A stretch of DNA of 51,550 nt, from contig JAUXOA010000006.1 of assembly GCA_030682475.1 (NCBI GenBank), positions 1 to 51,550 on the forward strand. Reading direction: 5' to 3'. This DNA is from Rhodoferax sp. GTDB lineage: Bacteria; Pseudomonadota; Gammaproteobacteria; Burkholderiales; Burkholderiaceae_C. This document shows positions 33,735 to 40,944 of the stretch, piece by piece (positions within the stretch are counted from its first letter, which is position 1; each line of letters begins with the position of its first letter). The position numbers were made by a program, and so were the translations under genes. The notes beneath the pieces were generated by a model. That model had not been told where the DNA came from. It ran no database searches and was given only the letters and a program-made list of their open reading frames with translations.

Positions 33735-33809
33735 ATGAACACCATCATCTATATCGTCGGCCTTGTTGTCATCATCGGCGTCATCCTGTCGTACTTCGGT
33801 TTCCGCTAA
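33735..33809 (+). CDS. Small single-span membrane protein
   Basis: A 24-codon gene (MNTIIYIVGLVVIIGVILS followed by a short FGFR tail). It is one hydrophobic helix with a basic end, consistent with a small membrane protein. Similar tiny proteins recur in related genomes as I recall. A GGAAACC stretch precedes the ATG. Function unknown. Confidence 0.55.
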   Translation: MNTIIYIVGLVVIIGVILSYFGFR

Positions 33810-33844
33810 AAATTGAAATCAAAACGCATACTTGCCGCCATGCT

Positions 33845-35872
33845 CTATGGCGCGCTGGTACGCGGGTCTGGCTTTGGATCCAGAGGCTCCAGCGCGCGCC
33901 AGCGTTCATACCGCTCAAGGTCGGCCACTTTGCTTTCGTCCAGGAAGGCCGCCGCCAAGGCCTTGGCATACTCAAACTCCTCCGGCGAAAGGGTCTTTTC
34001 CGCCTGGTCGAGCATGCGCTCAAAGCTCCACCGATGCCGCGTGAATCCTTGCTGGATTAGGAACTTGAAGCCCCGCTCCCAGCGTTCTGCATCGTGCCCC
34101 TGCATCCGTGAAACCAGCCAGAGCGAAAAATAAACTTCCACCACGTTTCCTAGGCTGGATCGATCATGATGCTCAAAGGCGGAAAGAAGTTCCTTCTCTC
34201 CCTCCGATACCCGAGCATTGCCCACAAGAAACTGCCCGTAGTTGCCGAGGATACTGGCACTTTTCGGGTCGGCCTCAATCGCCCGCTTGTGATAGGCCTC
34301 TGCGCCGTCCTTGTCGCCGCGTTGGTCCGCAAGAAAAAGGGCGTAGCTGCCGAGGATGCTGGCACTTTTCGGGTCGGCCTCAATCGCCCGCTTGTAATAG
34401 ACCTCTGCGCCGTCCTTGTCGTCGCGTTGGTCCGCCAGGAAATACGCGTAGCTGGCAAGGTTGTCGGCGTCCTTCGGTTCCGCCTCAATTGCCCGCTTGT
34501 GATAGAGCTCTGCGCCGTCCTTGTCGTCGCGTTTCTCCGCCAGGAAATCCGCGTAGGCGATGAGTGTTTTGGCATCGGTTGGCGCGGAATCTACGATGCG
34601 CTTATGGAGCCTTTCAGCCAAATCTAGGCAATTGACCACCAACCACGCGAGCAATGACTGGGCTCCCCATTCCCTTTCGCCCAAGGGAAGGTGGTCCACA
34701 ATAAACTCGACCACGCGTCGCCCATCTTCATCACTGAGGATCTTGTCCAGCGTGGGCTTCTTCTGGGTCGCTTCGCCCTCTGCTTTGCCTCGTGGAGATC
34801 GTAGGTTATCGCGCCCCAGATCGTAGGCGAGCTCGTAGAGCGCCGACCTTCCCCCGTCCAGCCGAACCATGTGCCGAAGATCGCGTAAAACCGCTGGATA
34901 ATCCTGTTGCTGGATCGATTCCTCAATCCCTCGCATCAGAGCCCGCGCATCATGCCCCAGCGCTCGGAGCATGCGTCGCTCGATGGCGCGATAGGCCTCG
35001 AACAAGTAGCCACGGCGACGCCTGAAGATATGCGGCTCCTCGGTGAGCGCGAGTTGCGGATGGTAGGGAATCTGCAACTCAATTTTGATCTCGGATCCCC
35101 ACGCCTCTTCAAAGGATAACTTTGCGATCTTCTCTCGTTGATCCACGAGTGCGTCCTCGCCGTTGGGTACGGGACTGAGAATGATTTGGAACGGTTTCTT
35201 TCCATCTGTCGCTACGCGCAAGGCTTTCAGAAACTCGCAAGTGCCTTCAACATTCTGGCGGTTCAGCCCGCTCAGGATCATGAGGTGGTCGGCCAGGTCG
35301 CGGGTGCAGATACCGGCCTCGTCGGAAAAGCCGGTCCGGCTGTCCACGAGCACGTAGTCGTACAGGTCCGCGTCCGCGAGTTTTTTCTTGAAGGCTCGGA
35401 TCAACGGCTCGCCCAGTCCTTCCTGATAGAGCTGACGGAGATTCAAGGCGTCGAAGCGCTGTGCATAGCTATCGTCAAATTTGCCCGCCGGCATAATGTG
35501 GAGGGATCCATCCTTGAATTCACGAAGCTCTTCCGGGAGGTTATAGGTCTGGGTGTAGCGCTCTGCAAGTTTGTGGGCAGACAGTGCGAACAAGTCCGCC
35601 TCCTGCCCGCGCTCTTTGGCATCGCTCAACAAATCCACGAACCCAAGTTGGAGCGAACGCTTCTTCGGCGTCTCGTCCGTTGGAGAAGCGTCGGGCGCAC
35701 CTGGGTTGAGATAGGAAAGGCCGGGGGCTTCCAGGTCGAGATCGATGACCAGCACGCGAAAGCCCCGCCCGGCCAGAATGCCGGCGGTGTTGATCAGGGC
35801 CATACTGCGTCCCACGCCCCCTTTGAAGGAGTAAAAGGTGACGAACGAGGCTTTGGGCTTTTCTTGGCTCAT
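33845..35872 (-). CDS. KGGVGR-type ParA/MinD-like ATPase with TPR repeats
   Basis: A 675-residue protein. Residues 9-230 form a deviant Walker ATPase: SFKGGVGRSMAL (KGGVGR at 17-22, where ParA/MinD have KGGVGKS/T), VIDLDLEAPG (42-51) and VLVDSRTGFSDEAG (DSRTG at 177-181). This combination is the hallmark of the KGGVGR ATPase group found in conflict and signalling systems such as Fxs. A helical spacer follows, then at ~430-560 at least three 35-residue TPR units encoded by a 105-bp near-identical DNA repeat, and a helical tail. It is the last gene of a minus-strand operon, 3 bp after the preceding stop. The ATPase may couple signal detection by the TPR region to the two upstream proteins. Role is inference. 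Confidence 0.8.
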   Translation of the reverse strand: MSQEKPKASFVTFYSFKGGVGRSMALINTAGILAGRGFRVLVIDLDLEAPGLSYLNPGAPDASPTDETPKKRSLQLGFVDLLSDAKERGQEADLFALSAHKLAERYTQTYNLPEELREFKDGSLHIMPAGKFDDSYAQRFDALNLRQLYQEGLGEPLIRAFKKKLADADLYDYVLVDSRTGFSDEAGICTRDLADHLMILSGLNRQNVEGTCEFLKALRVATDGKKPFQIILSPVPNGEDALVDQREKIAKLSFEEAWGSEIKIELQIPYHPQLALTEEPHIFRRRRGYLFEAYRAIERRMLRALGHDARALMRGIEESIQQQDYPAVLRDLRHMVRLDGGRSALYELAYDLGRDNLRSPRGKAEGEATQKKPTLDKILSDEDGRRVVEFIVDHLPLGEREWGAQSLLAWLVVNCLDLAERLHKRIVDSAPTDAKTLIAYADFLAEKRDDKDGAELYHKRAIEAEPKDADNLASYAYFLADQRDDKDGAEVYYKRAIEADPKSASILGSYALFLADQRGDKDGAEAYHKRAIEADPKSASILGNYGQFLVGNARVSEGEKELLSAFEHHDRSSLGNVVEVYFSLWLVSRMQGHDAERWERGFKFLIQQGFTRHRWSFERMLDQAEKTLSPEEFEYAKALAAAFLDESKVADLERYERWRALEPLDPKPDPRTSAP
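34150..34580 (-). repeat. 105-bp tandem TPR repeat in the ATPase gene
   Basis: Three to four consecutive 105-bp units encode DGAE[LVA]YHKRAIEA-type TPRs. Two adjacent copies share long identical stretches, so the array can gain or lose units by slippage. Confidence 0.85.
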
Positions 35873-35875
35873 GTC

Positions 35876-36670
35876 TCAGGCGGGTAAGCAGGGGCAGAGT
35901 TTCGGAGTGCGGGCTTGCGGGGCGAAGTTTATGCCGAGAACTCCGGACAGTGCAGTCCACAGGCCCGGGTTGGCGGAGGCGCCAATGGGTTCTTCTTTGG
36001 AGTCCGTCCATACCTTCACGGGGCGAGCGAAGCGCGGGCCACATTGAGCCAGGACTGCCTCAACGTCCTGAGTAAATTGGAAGCGTTTCTTCGAAGGAAG
36101 GTCATCCCACGCGAGGTCGAGCTTGAGCGCGGCGGCCTGTCCAGTGCGTTCGGTATCGGGCATTGCGGGCAGCATATTGATTGCTTGTGCAGGGTTAATT
36201 GCAAGCACGCCGGAAAGAGCCAGCCCCGCATACTTTTCGGAGTCCTGCTTCAGGATGCCATCCCAGAACGCTGCTGGCTGGGGCGGCGGCGTATCTACAA
36301 GCGCCGCCAATACAGCGAGCCGAATCTCAACGGAGATTTGTGGCATCTGTGGAAAGCTGCGCGCCAGTTGAGCCAACATTCGCACTGCTTCAGGATTTCT
36401 GAAGGCCGAGGCAAGTGCGAGAAGTTGCTCCAAGTAAGCTGTTTCTCCGAGTCCATCCGCACAGAACCGACGAACCAGTTGAAGAGAGCCGTCTCTCAGG
36501 GAGTCGCGAGCCGCTGGCTTCAGGGTCTTTTCCAGCCGCAGAATGCCAAGGTGTGGAGACTCGTCTGGAGTGAGCCGCGGCAACACCTCCTGGCCGCGCA
36601 ACGCGCGCTCCAACCATGCGCGGATCTCCTCATGGCTCAGGTCATTTATAGAAATTGGTGTATTCATCAC
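35876..36670 (-). CDS. Uncharacterised helical protein of the ATPase operon
   Basis: A 264-residue protein, not recognised. It starts MMNTPISINDLSHEEIRAWL, is almost entirely helical and has a HEAT- or TPR-like alternation (EQLLALASAFRNPEAVRM, LAQLARSFPQMPQISVEIRL, AVLAALVD). No signal peptide, membrane segment or catalytic motif is visible. It sits 3 bp from the KGGVGR ATPase and 8 bp from the gene upstream, so all three are co-transcribed. A scaffold or adaptor role is plausible, but that is inference. Confidence 0.6.
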   Translation of the reverse strand: MMNTPISINDLSHEEIRAWLERALRGQEVLPRLTPDESPHLGILRLEKTLKPAARDSLRDGSLQLVRRFCADGLGETAYLEQLLALASAFRNPEAVRMLAQLARSFPQMPQISVEIRLAVLAALVDTPPPQPAAFWDGILKQDSEKYAGLALSGVLAINPAQAINMLPAMPDTERTGQAAALKLDLAWDDLPSKKRFQFTQDVEAVLAQCGPRFARPVKVWTDSKEEPIGASANPGLWTALSGVLGINFAPQARTPKLCPCLPA

Positions 36671-36678
36671 AATGAAAC

Positions 36679-37500
36679 CTACGCCAAAACAACGCGGAAC
36701 GGAAGCCGCAAACCCTTGCCAGTCGTTTCAGGCATCACCACTTCGGGCTGGGGCTGGAGCCCGTCGGGATTGGGTGGCAGCGGTTTGGTCAGACCCCAAG
36801 GAGCATCGGCTTCAGGGCGCGGCCGATAATAAGGATAAACCTCGGCATCGGCAACGGTTGGGCGATGAAGCGGGGGCGAACCGGAATCGACATGATTCCA
36901 TACGAGTATGATCAAGGTGTCGTCCGGTGTGAAATGCCCCAGACCAAGGGCCGTGCAAATCCCCGCGCGAACGTGCGGAAGCCGATCAAACGGGTTCGCA
37001 CGCGGATCGGACAAATCAAAAGTTGCCCAGACGAGGTAATTGCCCAAGGGGGCGTCACGCAGGAAGGCTTCAAAGCCGATCAGATTGAGTGAATCTGAGT
37101 GCTTTAGAAGCAATTTCTTGGCCTGTTCCTTTGTAAGGTCGCCACGGGAGGCCTTCGCGACCGAACTGGCGTGGTCATCCAAACCTTTAGCCCTACCCAG
37201 AATCGTCGGACAATTTTCGTCTGGAATTATGCGTCCCTTCAGTTTGTGGGCACGACAATTGTGGGCACGACAAGCCGTTAGCCAAGAATCTATCGGCGAT
37301 TTGCCATTGGCGAGCTGCGCGGCGAAGTAATTCAACAGGCTCGTAAAATCATTTGTCGTCAGAGCTGCCTCATCAGAAACGTTTTGTTGAACCTGCCCCA
37401 GCGTCGCATCTGTGGACCAAGCTAAGAACGCCCGTTCAACCTCCTGCAACGCATGAGGTTTTAAATTCGCCAAAGCCAGTTGGTATGCAGAAAGTGGCAT
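36679..37500 (-). CDS. Uncharacterised protein, first gene of the ATPase operon
   Basis: A 273-residue protein, not recognised. The N-terminal ~85 residues are helical (SAYQLALANLKPHALQEVERAF). The middle contains TACRAHNCRAHKLKG with two Cys-x-x-His-like groups. A strand-rich segment follows (GNYLVWATFDLSDPRANPF, DTLIILVWNHVDSGS), and the protein ends in a proline-rich tail (PLPPNPDGLQPQP). The HC/AH motifs might bind metal, but the spacing matches no family I know. No clear ribosome site is seen at the ATG. As first gene it may be the sensor or effector. Confidence 0.55.
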   Translation of the reverse strand: MPLSAYQLALANLKPHALQEVERAFLAWSTDATLGQVQQNVSDEAALTTNDFTSLLNYFAAQLANGKSPIDSWLTACRAHNCRAHKLKGRIIPDENCPTILGRAKGLDDHASSVAKASRGDLTKEQAKKLLLKHSDSLNLIGFEAFLRDAPLGNYLVWATFDLSDPRANPFDRLPHVRAGICTALGLGHFTPDDTLIILVWNHVDSGSPPLHRPTVADAEVYPYYRPRPEADAPWGLTKPLPPNPDGLQPQPEVVMPETTGKGLRLPFRVVLA

Positions 37501-37548
37501 AAGTAGAGAAAGGAAATATCAGCGTCGGAGTCGGAAGAGGAAATATCT

Positions 37549-37789
37549 ACGGATAGACTTTTCAACCACATGAGGCCGAGTATCGCACCTTGGATCAGCC
37601 TTCGATCCGCGTGAATACCCTCACCTTGCCCGCAGCAATGCTCTGATTGACAGGGTCACCGCTAAAAAGCGCTATCCGGGAGAGTGATTTCCGGTGCGCC
37701 GCGTACGCCAGACACAGGTTCACCCCACAGCGAGTCTGCGTCGCCGGTTTGTCCTGTCACCAGTTGACGCGCTGATCGGCATCAAAGGC
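37549..37789. repeat. IS-end direct repeat, copy 1
   Basis: About 241 bases that match 39754-39995 at roughly nine positions in ten with one single-base indel. It covers the last codons (AFDADQRVNW, stop) of a decayed transposase on the minus strand and ~200 bases of the IS end beyond the stop. Confidence 0.88.
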
Positions 37790-37927
37790 CACGCCGATGT
37801 GCTCCAGGATCTTCCCTATCTGTGCGCCCTCGGTGATGAACGCGATCAGGCGCATCTACCCGCCGCACACGGGGCACAGCAGCGGAAAAACCTGGTAGAT
37901 TCTGGCGATCAAAGCCGCCCACAGCTC
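37757..37927 (-). pseudogene. Decayed insertion-sequence transposase, C-terminal part
   Basis: On the minus strand the frame reads WAALIARIYQVFPLLCPVCGG, then a TAG where the family has Gln, then MRLIAFITEG and ILEHIGV, and jumps to AFDADQRVNW and the stop. The CPxCGG zinc motif followed by MRLIAFIT is typical of a widespread IS transposase C-terminus (I associate it with IS91-like elements). An internal deletion is shown by comparison with the second copy, which keeps the PPLWDD stretch. The element cannot be active. Confidence 0.75.
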
Positions 37928-38146
37928 GACCTGCCAGATCCGGTCGAGGCAATCAGGTTCCGCATGGAGCAGAAGGGGTTGACCCCCAAGGATCTGGTGC
38001 CGATGATCGGTCGGATCAACCGTGTTTACGAAGTTCTGAACCGCCGGCGCCCACTGACGCTCGCCATGATCCAGCGGCTGCACAGCGACCTAGGCATTCC
38101 CGCCGAGTCCTTGATCAAGCAACCCGAAAGTCGAAGTGCTGCCTGA
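37928..38146 (+). pseudogene. HigA antitoxin C-terminal remnant
   Basis: The frame encodes DLPDPVEAIRFRMEQKGLTP, MIGRINRVYEVLNRRRPL and a terminal IPAESLIKQPES, the C-terminal two thirds of a HigA-type XRE antitoxin. The N-terminal part is replaced by the IS remnant, and no toxin gene is adjacent. It is a different HigA subfamily from the intact one at 12.5 kb. Confidence 0.75.
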
Positions 38147-38170
38147 TTGACGGGGCGCGACGATCACATC

Positions 38171-38198
38171 AGGCCTCTGCATCACGCAGGGGCCTTTT
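38171..38198 (+). terminator. Rho-independent terminator
   Basis: Ten-base stem AGGCCTCTGC/GCAGGGGCCT with one G-U pair and a five-base loop, followed by TTTT, 25 bases after the higA remnant stop. It could also act on the convergent diguanylate cyclase gene. Confidence 0.8.
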
Positions 38199-38243
38199 CA
38201 TTTCCGGCGCGCAACCTGTGGATAACCGCTTGTGACCCAAGCG

Positions 38244-39581
38244 CTAATTCCCGCAAAACCGAAAACAGTTCCCTCGGGTCTTTGCGCTGTACATGGCCGC
38301 GTCCGCTCTCTTGATGAGGGTTTCGTGGTCCTGGGCATCGCTTGGATAGACGGCGATACCGATACTCGTCCCGATTTCGACCGTCTGGGAGTGATTCTCC
38401 AGACGGAAAGGCATTGCAAGATTGGCAATGATTTTTTGCGCAACGGTTACGGCATCCTGCGGACCTGATATGTCGCGCAGTATCACGGCAAATTCGTCGC
38501 CCCCTACGCGGGCTACCGTGTCGGATTCGCGCACCTGCTCGCGGATCCTTTCGGCAACATCGATCAGGACCTGGTCGCCGGCATCATGCCCGAAGGTGTC
38601 GTTCACCGGCTTGAATTTGTCCAGGTCGAGGTAGAGCAGGGCGAACTGGCGGGCGTCGCGCCTGGCAAGGCTGATCGCCTGACCCAAGCGGTCGTTGAAC
38701 AGCAGCCGGTTCGGAAGGCCGGTGAGGCTGTCGTGATCCGCCACGTGCTGAATGCGCTCCTCTGCCTGCTTCTGTTCGGTGATGTCGATCGCCATGGAGT
38801 AGAACCCGGGGACTTGTCCCTGATCCGCCGCACGTGGCACAAGCTTGACCTCGATGCACCGTTGTTTGCCGCTCTTGAGTTGCACGTTCCGTTGATAAGC
38901 GACCGGATGGCCCTCGAGCGCTTTGTTGAAATGCGCTTCCAGATCCGGATAGACCGCGTTTCCAACGATCTCGCGCAACGGCTTGCCGACGATGTCGGTC
39001 ACGGCAAGGCCGAAAAAATCCGCGTAGCGCTTATTCGAGAAAACGCAATGGATCCTCCGGTCGACATACAGGATCATGGCCGGCACGTTATCGGTCAGCA
39101 GGCGCAACTCGGCTTCGCTGTCGCGCAATGCCTTTTCCGTCTGCTTGCGTTCGGTGATGTCGGTGTAGATGGTGACGAAGCCGCCGCCCGGCAGCGGGGT
39201 TCCACGGACCTCCAGGACGACCCCGTTCGGCCGCGTGCGTTCGAACACATGGAGCTCCATTTTCCTGGCACGCTCGACCGCTGCAGCGGTGATTTTCTCG
39301 GGATCGCCGGGGCCATAGTCGCCGCGCCTGGCATTGAAGTGGAGCAGCGTCGGTAGCGAAGGCAGCCCATGAGCAAACAGTTCGTCCGGGAAGTCCAGCA
39401 GCTCCCTGAGTTTCGGGCTGTACGCGATCATCTCGAGGTCCGGGCCAAACAGCGACACCCCGCTCGGCAGATAATCCAGAAGAATCTGAAGGATTGCATT
39501 GGGCTCATGGCGAATTCCACGCGAGTCGTTCGTGCTCCCACCAGGCACCGTGTCGTGGCTGTCCTTGTTCGCGCCATTCAT
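38244..39581 (-). CDS. PAS-PAS-GGDEF diguanylate cyclase
   Basis: A 445-residue cytoplasmic signalling protein. A first PAS fold is at ~30-150 (LDYLPSGVSLFGPDLEMIAYS, ending YTDITERKQ), a second at ~155-285 (LRLLTDNVPAMILYVDRR, ending MAIDITEQKQ), then a GGDEF domain at ~290-440. The active site is RVGGDEFAV (GGDEF near 360) and an inhibitory RxxD site (RESD) lies five residues before it. So it should make cyclic di-GMP with product inhibition. No membrane segment is present. Its ATG overlaps the stop of a truncated upstream frame by 4 bp (ATGA), so it was once second in an operon. It is cargo between the two IS ends. Confidence 0.92.
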   Translation of the reverse strand: MNGANKDSHDTVPGGSTNDSRGIRHEPNAILQILLDYLPSGVSLFGPDLEMIAYSPKLRELLDFPDELFAHGLPSLPTLLHFNARRGDYGPGDPEKITAAAVERARKMELHVFERTRPNGVVLEVRGTPLPGGGFVTIYTDITERKQTEKALRDSEAELRLLTDNVPAMILYVDRRIHCVFSNKRYADFFGLAVTDIVGKPLREIVGNAVYPDLEAHFNKALEGHPVAYQRNVQLKSGKQRCIEVKLVPRAADQGQVPGFYSMAIDITEQKQAEERIQHVADHDSLTGLPNRLLFNDRLGQAISLARRDARQFALLYLDLDKFKPVNDTFGHDAGDQVLIDVAERIREQVRESDTVARVGGDEFAVILRDISGPQDAVTVAQKIIANLAMPFRLENHSQTVEIGTSIGIAVYPSDAQDHETLIKRADAAMYSAKTRGNCFRFCGN

Positions 39582-39748
39582 ATCCAGCGTTCCTCGGTGT
39601 CGAAGTGCGGAATCATCCAGCCCAGCTCGCGCAACGCTGAACCCTGGTCGAAGGTCAGTCTACGCCCCGAACTTCTGTTTCGGGTCGGAACCGGTCCTTC
39701 CAATAGCAGCGAGTCGGCGCACCGAGACTCTGGACGGGACGGATAACG
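39578..39748 (-). pseudogene. Truncated CDS upstream of the cyclase
   Basis: The minus strand has an open frame without start that ends LTFDQGSALRELGWM, then IPHFDTEERWI and TGA, overlapping the cyclase ATG. It reads like genuine protein but I cannot name the family. Its 5' part is cut off where the IS-end repeat begins. It was probably the first gene of a two-gene signalling operon with the cyclase. Confidence 0.5.
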
Positions 39749-39753
39749 GATAG

Positions 39754-39995
39754 ACGGATAGGCTTTTCAACCACATGAGGCCGAGTATCGCACCTTGGAT
39801 CAGCCCTCGATCAGCGGGAAAACCCTCGCCTTGCCCGCAGCAATGCTCTGATTGTCAGGTTCACCGCTAAAAAGCGCTATCCGGGAGAGTGATTTCCGGT
39901 GCGCCGCGTACGCCAGACACAGGTTCACCCCACAGCGAGTCTGAGTCGGACGGTTTGTCCTGTCACCAGTTGACGCGCTGATCGGCATCAAAGGC
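39754..39995. repeat. IS-end direct repeat, copy 2
   Basis: Partner of 37549-37789, same orientation. Between the two copies lie the higA remnant, the terminator, the cyclase and its truncated neighbour. Confidence 0.88.
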
Positions 39996-40082
39996 AGGTG
40001 CTGCTTGCGCCGCCAGATCCCATTCCGGCTCGATTTGCACCCCCTCACCCATCTGCGCATCACAGTCATCCCACAGCGGTGG
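39963..40082 (-). pseudogene. Decayed insertion-sequence transposase tail, second copy
   Basis: The last 39 codons on the minus strand read PPLWDDCDAQMGEGVQIE, then PEWDLAAQAAP, then AFDADQRVNW and stop. This is the same transposase C-terminus as the first copy, but it retains the segment that is deleted there. It is cut off exactly where the duplicated recJ 3' end begins. Confidence 0.75.
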
Positions 40083-40169
40083 CCCGTGTCAAACTCGCTT
40101 TCTGGCTCGATGCCGACGCCTGGAACGGCATGCGCCGGGTGCGCTTTCTGGTCGAGGCGGCGGAGCTTG
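40081..40169 (+). repeat. recJ 3'-end repeat, copy 2 (right island boundary)
   Basis: Reads in frame as VKLAFWLDADAWNGMRRVRF, then LVEAAEL, the end of a RecJ, but lacks the rest of the gene and its stop codon. Five substitutions against the real recJ end, three synonymous, show that it evolved as coding sequence before being separated. Confidence 0.9.
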
Positions 40170-40224
40170 CCAACGAAGCAATTCCAGTGCATATTGGCAT
40201 CCGTTCACCTCCCGAGTCGCCACC

Positions 40225-40908
40225 ATGCACACCCTGAAACGTTCTGCCCGCCACCTGTTGCCCTGTGGCTTGACGCTGCTGGCCTGGCTCGGCTGCATGC
40301 TGCCAGCCCTGGGCGCTGATCAGCCCGTGGGCATCACGGCTGAGCTGCCTTACCTGGATCTGATGCACGAAGGAAAAGTCATCCGCATCGAAAGGAATCC
40401 GGACAATCTCAACATGATCGATCCGGATCTGGCGCTTACCTCACGGCCCTGCCCCCCGTTTTGCATCCAGCCGGTGGTGATTGCGCCAGGCGTTGAAACA
40501 CTGGCTGAACTGGAGCTGTTGGACTACATCAAGCGCATCAGTCGGGGTGACAAGAACGTGCTGCTGATTGACTCACGCGAACCCGAATGGCTGGCCCGTT
40601 TTGGCATGATTCCGCTCAGCATCAGCCTGAGCTGGACACGCCTGCACCCGCAACACACCCCAGCCGAAAAAATTGCCGAAACGGTGGAAGATCATTTTGA
40701 CGTCTATCGCGTCGGCCCGGTCTGGAACTTCACTGGCGCCAAGACCCTGGTGTTCTACTGCAACGGTCCCTGGTGCGGCCAGTCTCCCACCAATATTCGC
40801 CAGTTGCTGGGCATGGGCTACCCGGCCCACAAACTCAAGTGGTACCGCAGCGGCATCCAGGGCTGGAAGCTGCTCGGACTGACCACCGTGCAACCCCGGT
40901 CCCCTTGA
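40225..40908 (+). CDS. Exported rhodanese-domain protein
   Basis: A 227-residue protein with a signal peptide (basic start, LLPCGLTLLAWLGCMLPALGA, cleavage after ALGA) and a rhodanese-like domain (VLLIDSREPEWLARFGMIPL). The active-site loop is FYCNGPWCGQSP, so the catalytic cysteine is present. Two Cys-rich stretches (RPCPPFC and the active loop) suggest redox or metal handling in the periplasm. The substrate is unknown. Confidence 0.85.
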   Translation: MHTLKRSARHLLPCGLTLLAWLGCMLPALGADQPVGITAELPYLDLMHEGKVIRIERNPDNLNMIDPDLALTSRPCPPFCIQPVVIAPGVETLAELELLDYIKRISRGDKNVLLIDSREPEWLARFGMIPLSISLSWTRLHPQHTPAEKIAETVEDHFDVYRVGPVWNFTGAKTLVFYCNGPWCGQSPTNIRQLLGMGYPAHKLKWYRSGIQGWKLLGLTTVQPRSP

Positions 40909-40944
40909 ACACCATCCAGACTTCACACAGCCTAAAATGAGAAT

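Noticed and set aside
33626-34060. Plus-strand 144-codon frame after recJ
   Set aside because: It is mostly antisense to the ATPase gene's 3' end and lacks protein-like character; only the tiny membrane protein at 33735 is credible.
34150-34580. Regularly spaced repeats that could suggest a CRISPR array
   Set aside because: The repeats are contiguous 105-bp coding units of a TPR array without unique spacers.
37694-37927. N-terminal part of a 150-codon frame continuing into HigA
   Set aside because: These codons are antisense to the IS transposase tail, so only the part from 37928 is HigA-derived.
39998-40237. Plus-strand frame containing the RecJ-like tail as a separate gene
   Set aside because: It has no start near the homologous part and runs through IS sequence; it is a displaced fragment of recJ.
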